A stretch of 64,000 bases of DNA from Perca fluviatilis (Eukaryota; Chordata; Actinopteri; Perciformes; Percidae). The translations under genes were made by a program, and so were the position numbers. The notes beneath the pieces were generated by a model. That model did no database searches. It was not told where the DNA came from and saw nothing but the letters and a program-made list of their open reading frames with translations. Of this stretch, positions 63,216 to 64,000 are shown piece by piece. Location: the NCBI RefSeq assembly GCF_010015445.1, contig NC_053115.1:15901505-15965504 (forward strand), read 5' to 3'. Position 1 is the first letter of the stretch. Each line of letters begins with the position of its first letter.

Positions 63216-64000
63216 TTTTTTATGAATAAGACACATTACCGGTACTCACAATTAGAACTTCACCTAATGCATTAATGCCCTATAGGTTTATAATACAGAA
63301 GAAGCAAAACAAACCTATAATTTCCTAAACGCTGCGCAGAGGTTTAGGTCAGAAGATCTTAACCTGGCATAATATTAGCCGTAACCCCATGCTGGGAGCT
63401 GCACTTCTGCAGGATATAATTATTTCTGTGTAGCAGGGGTGGAAGAGGGAGGAAGAAGAAGAAGCTCTGAGGAGGCTGATCCACCATGGAAAGGTTACAA
63501 TTAAACCTCCAAAATATTTTGCACACATTTGGTCCTTCTTGCACTGCCTGGGAGCTTGGATTCGTATGCATTTTTCTCCCAGGAGGAAGATGATCACAAA
63601 ACAATTTGATACTGTGGACATATTGCACAACCTTTTTACTACCATACAGTCTTTTCTATGTTGTAGGCAATGAGTTCTGATGAATGAACACCGAAATAAA
63701 ATGTATGATTTAATTTATTTCTATGGTTAACAGTTACTTTTAAAGACACAGATGCAAAAGAGACAGAAATGAACCAGGTCACGAAGAACTGAATAGGAAT
63801 TGGGAGAGAAAAAGGCATTATATAGAGAAGATGGTTTGATAGATATTGCGTTTAACATCAAAAACGCCACTAGTTGGCGTTAACGCGAGATTTTACTAGC
63901 GAGAGAACCACCAACGAAGAAATCAGGCTTCAGGCACAGTTAGCAGTGGCTCGGACATTATGGTGTAGAAGAGAAGTAGTAAACATGGATAAAAAGAAGA
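63216..64000. other. Right end of the window, nothing recognised
   Basis: No convincing exon or repeat. Short frames at 63349-63645 (minus) are low-information. The last bases open with ATGGATAAAAAGAAG, which could be a start codon cut by the window edge, but there is too little to judge. Confidence 0.4.

Overview
The window is nuclear DNA of a ray-finned (teleost, probably perch-like) fish. The genes are split by GT-AG introns, the intergenic DNA is AT-rich and CpG-poor, there are long (CA)n and (TA)n microsatellites, and fish-type hAT, piggyBac-like, Tc1 and L1-Tx1 elements are common. All calls come from reading translated exons, splice sites and repeats by eye; no database was searched.

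Layout. pa2g4 (EBP1, + strand, 13 coding exons, 2127-10751) is followed by a transposon-rich gap with a 5'-truncated L1-Tx1 LINE (about 13.7-17.6 kb, minus strand). Next is rpl41 (+), a 25-residue ribosomal protein with a TATA box, a CRE and a TOP-type start. Cereblon (crbn, +, 22028-33048) follows. After a repeat-rich gap, a vasopressin V2-type receptor (minus, 38750-40018) lies head to head with vhl (+, 41565-43162). An unrecognised six-exon gene (+, about 44873-46203) comes next, then tatdn2 (+, 51056-58345) and, tail to tail with it, ghrelin (minus, 59540-60781). A decayed Tc1 transposon fills 61.6-63.2 kb. The pa2g4-rpl41 and vhl-tatdn2-ghrl neighbourhoods match human 12q13 and 3p25 as I remember them.

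The strongest anomaly is inside crbn. A stretch of about 1.9 kb (about 28.08-29.96 kb) is CpG-rich and unlike anything around it. It sits exactly where a 65-base exon carrying the first two zinc-binding cysteines of cereblon should be, and that exon is absent. The flanking exon phases prove that something of length 2 mod 3 is missing. The simplest reading is an assembly or contaminant artefact that replaced the exon, although a real insertion is not excluded. A second crbn intron holds a 519-base direct duplication around a (CA)n tract at about 99% identity.

The genes do not form a pathway: they are housekeeping genes (translation, ubiquitin ligase receptors CRBN and VHL, a TatD nuclease) and endocrine genes (ghrelin, V2-type receptor) kept together by ancestral synteny. 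I found no clear new biological system. The best candidates for a second look are the crbn insert, the unrecognised gene between vhl and tatdn2 with a broken splice junction, and several transposon insertions close to promoters or splice sites.
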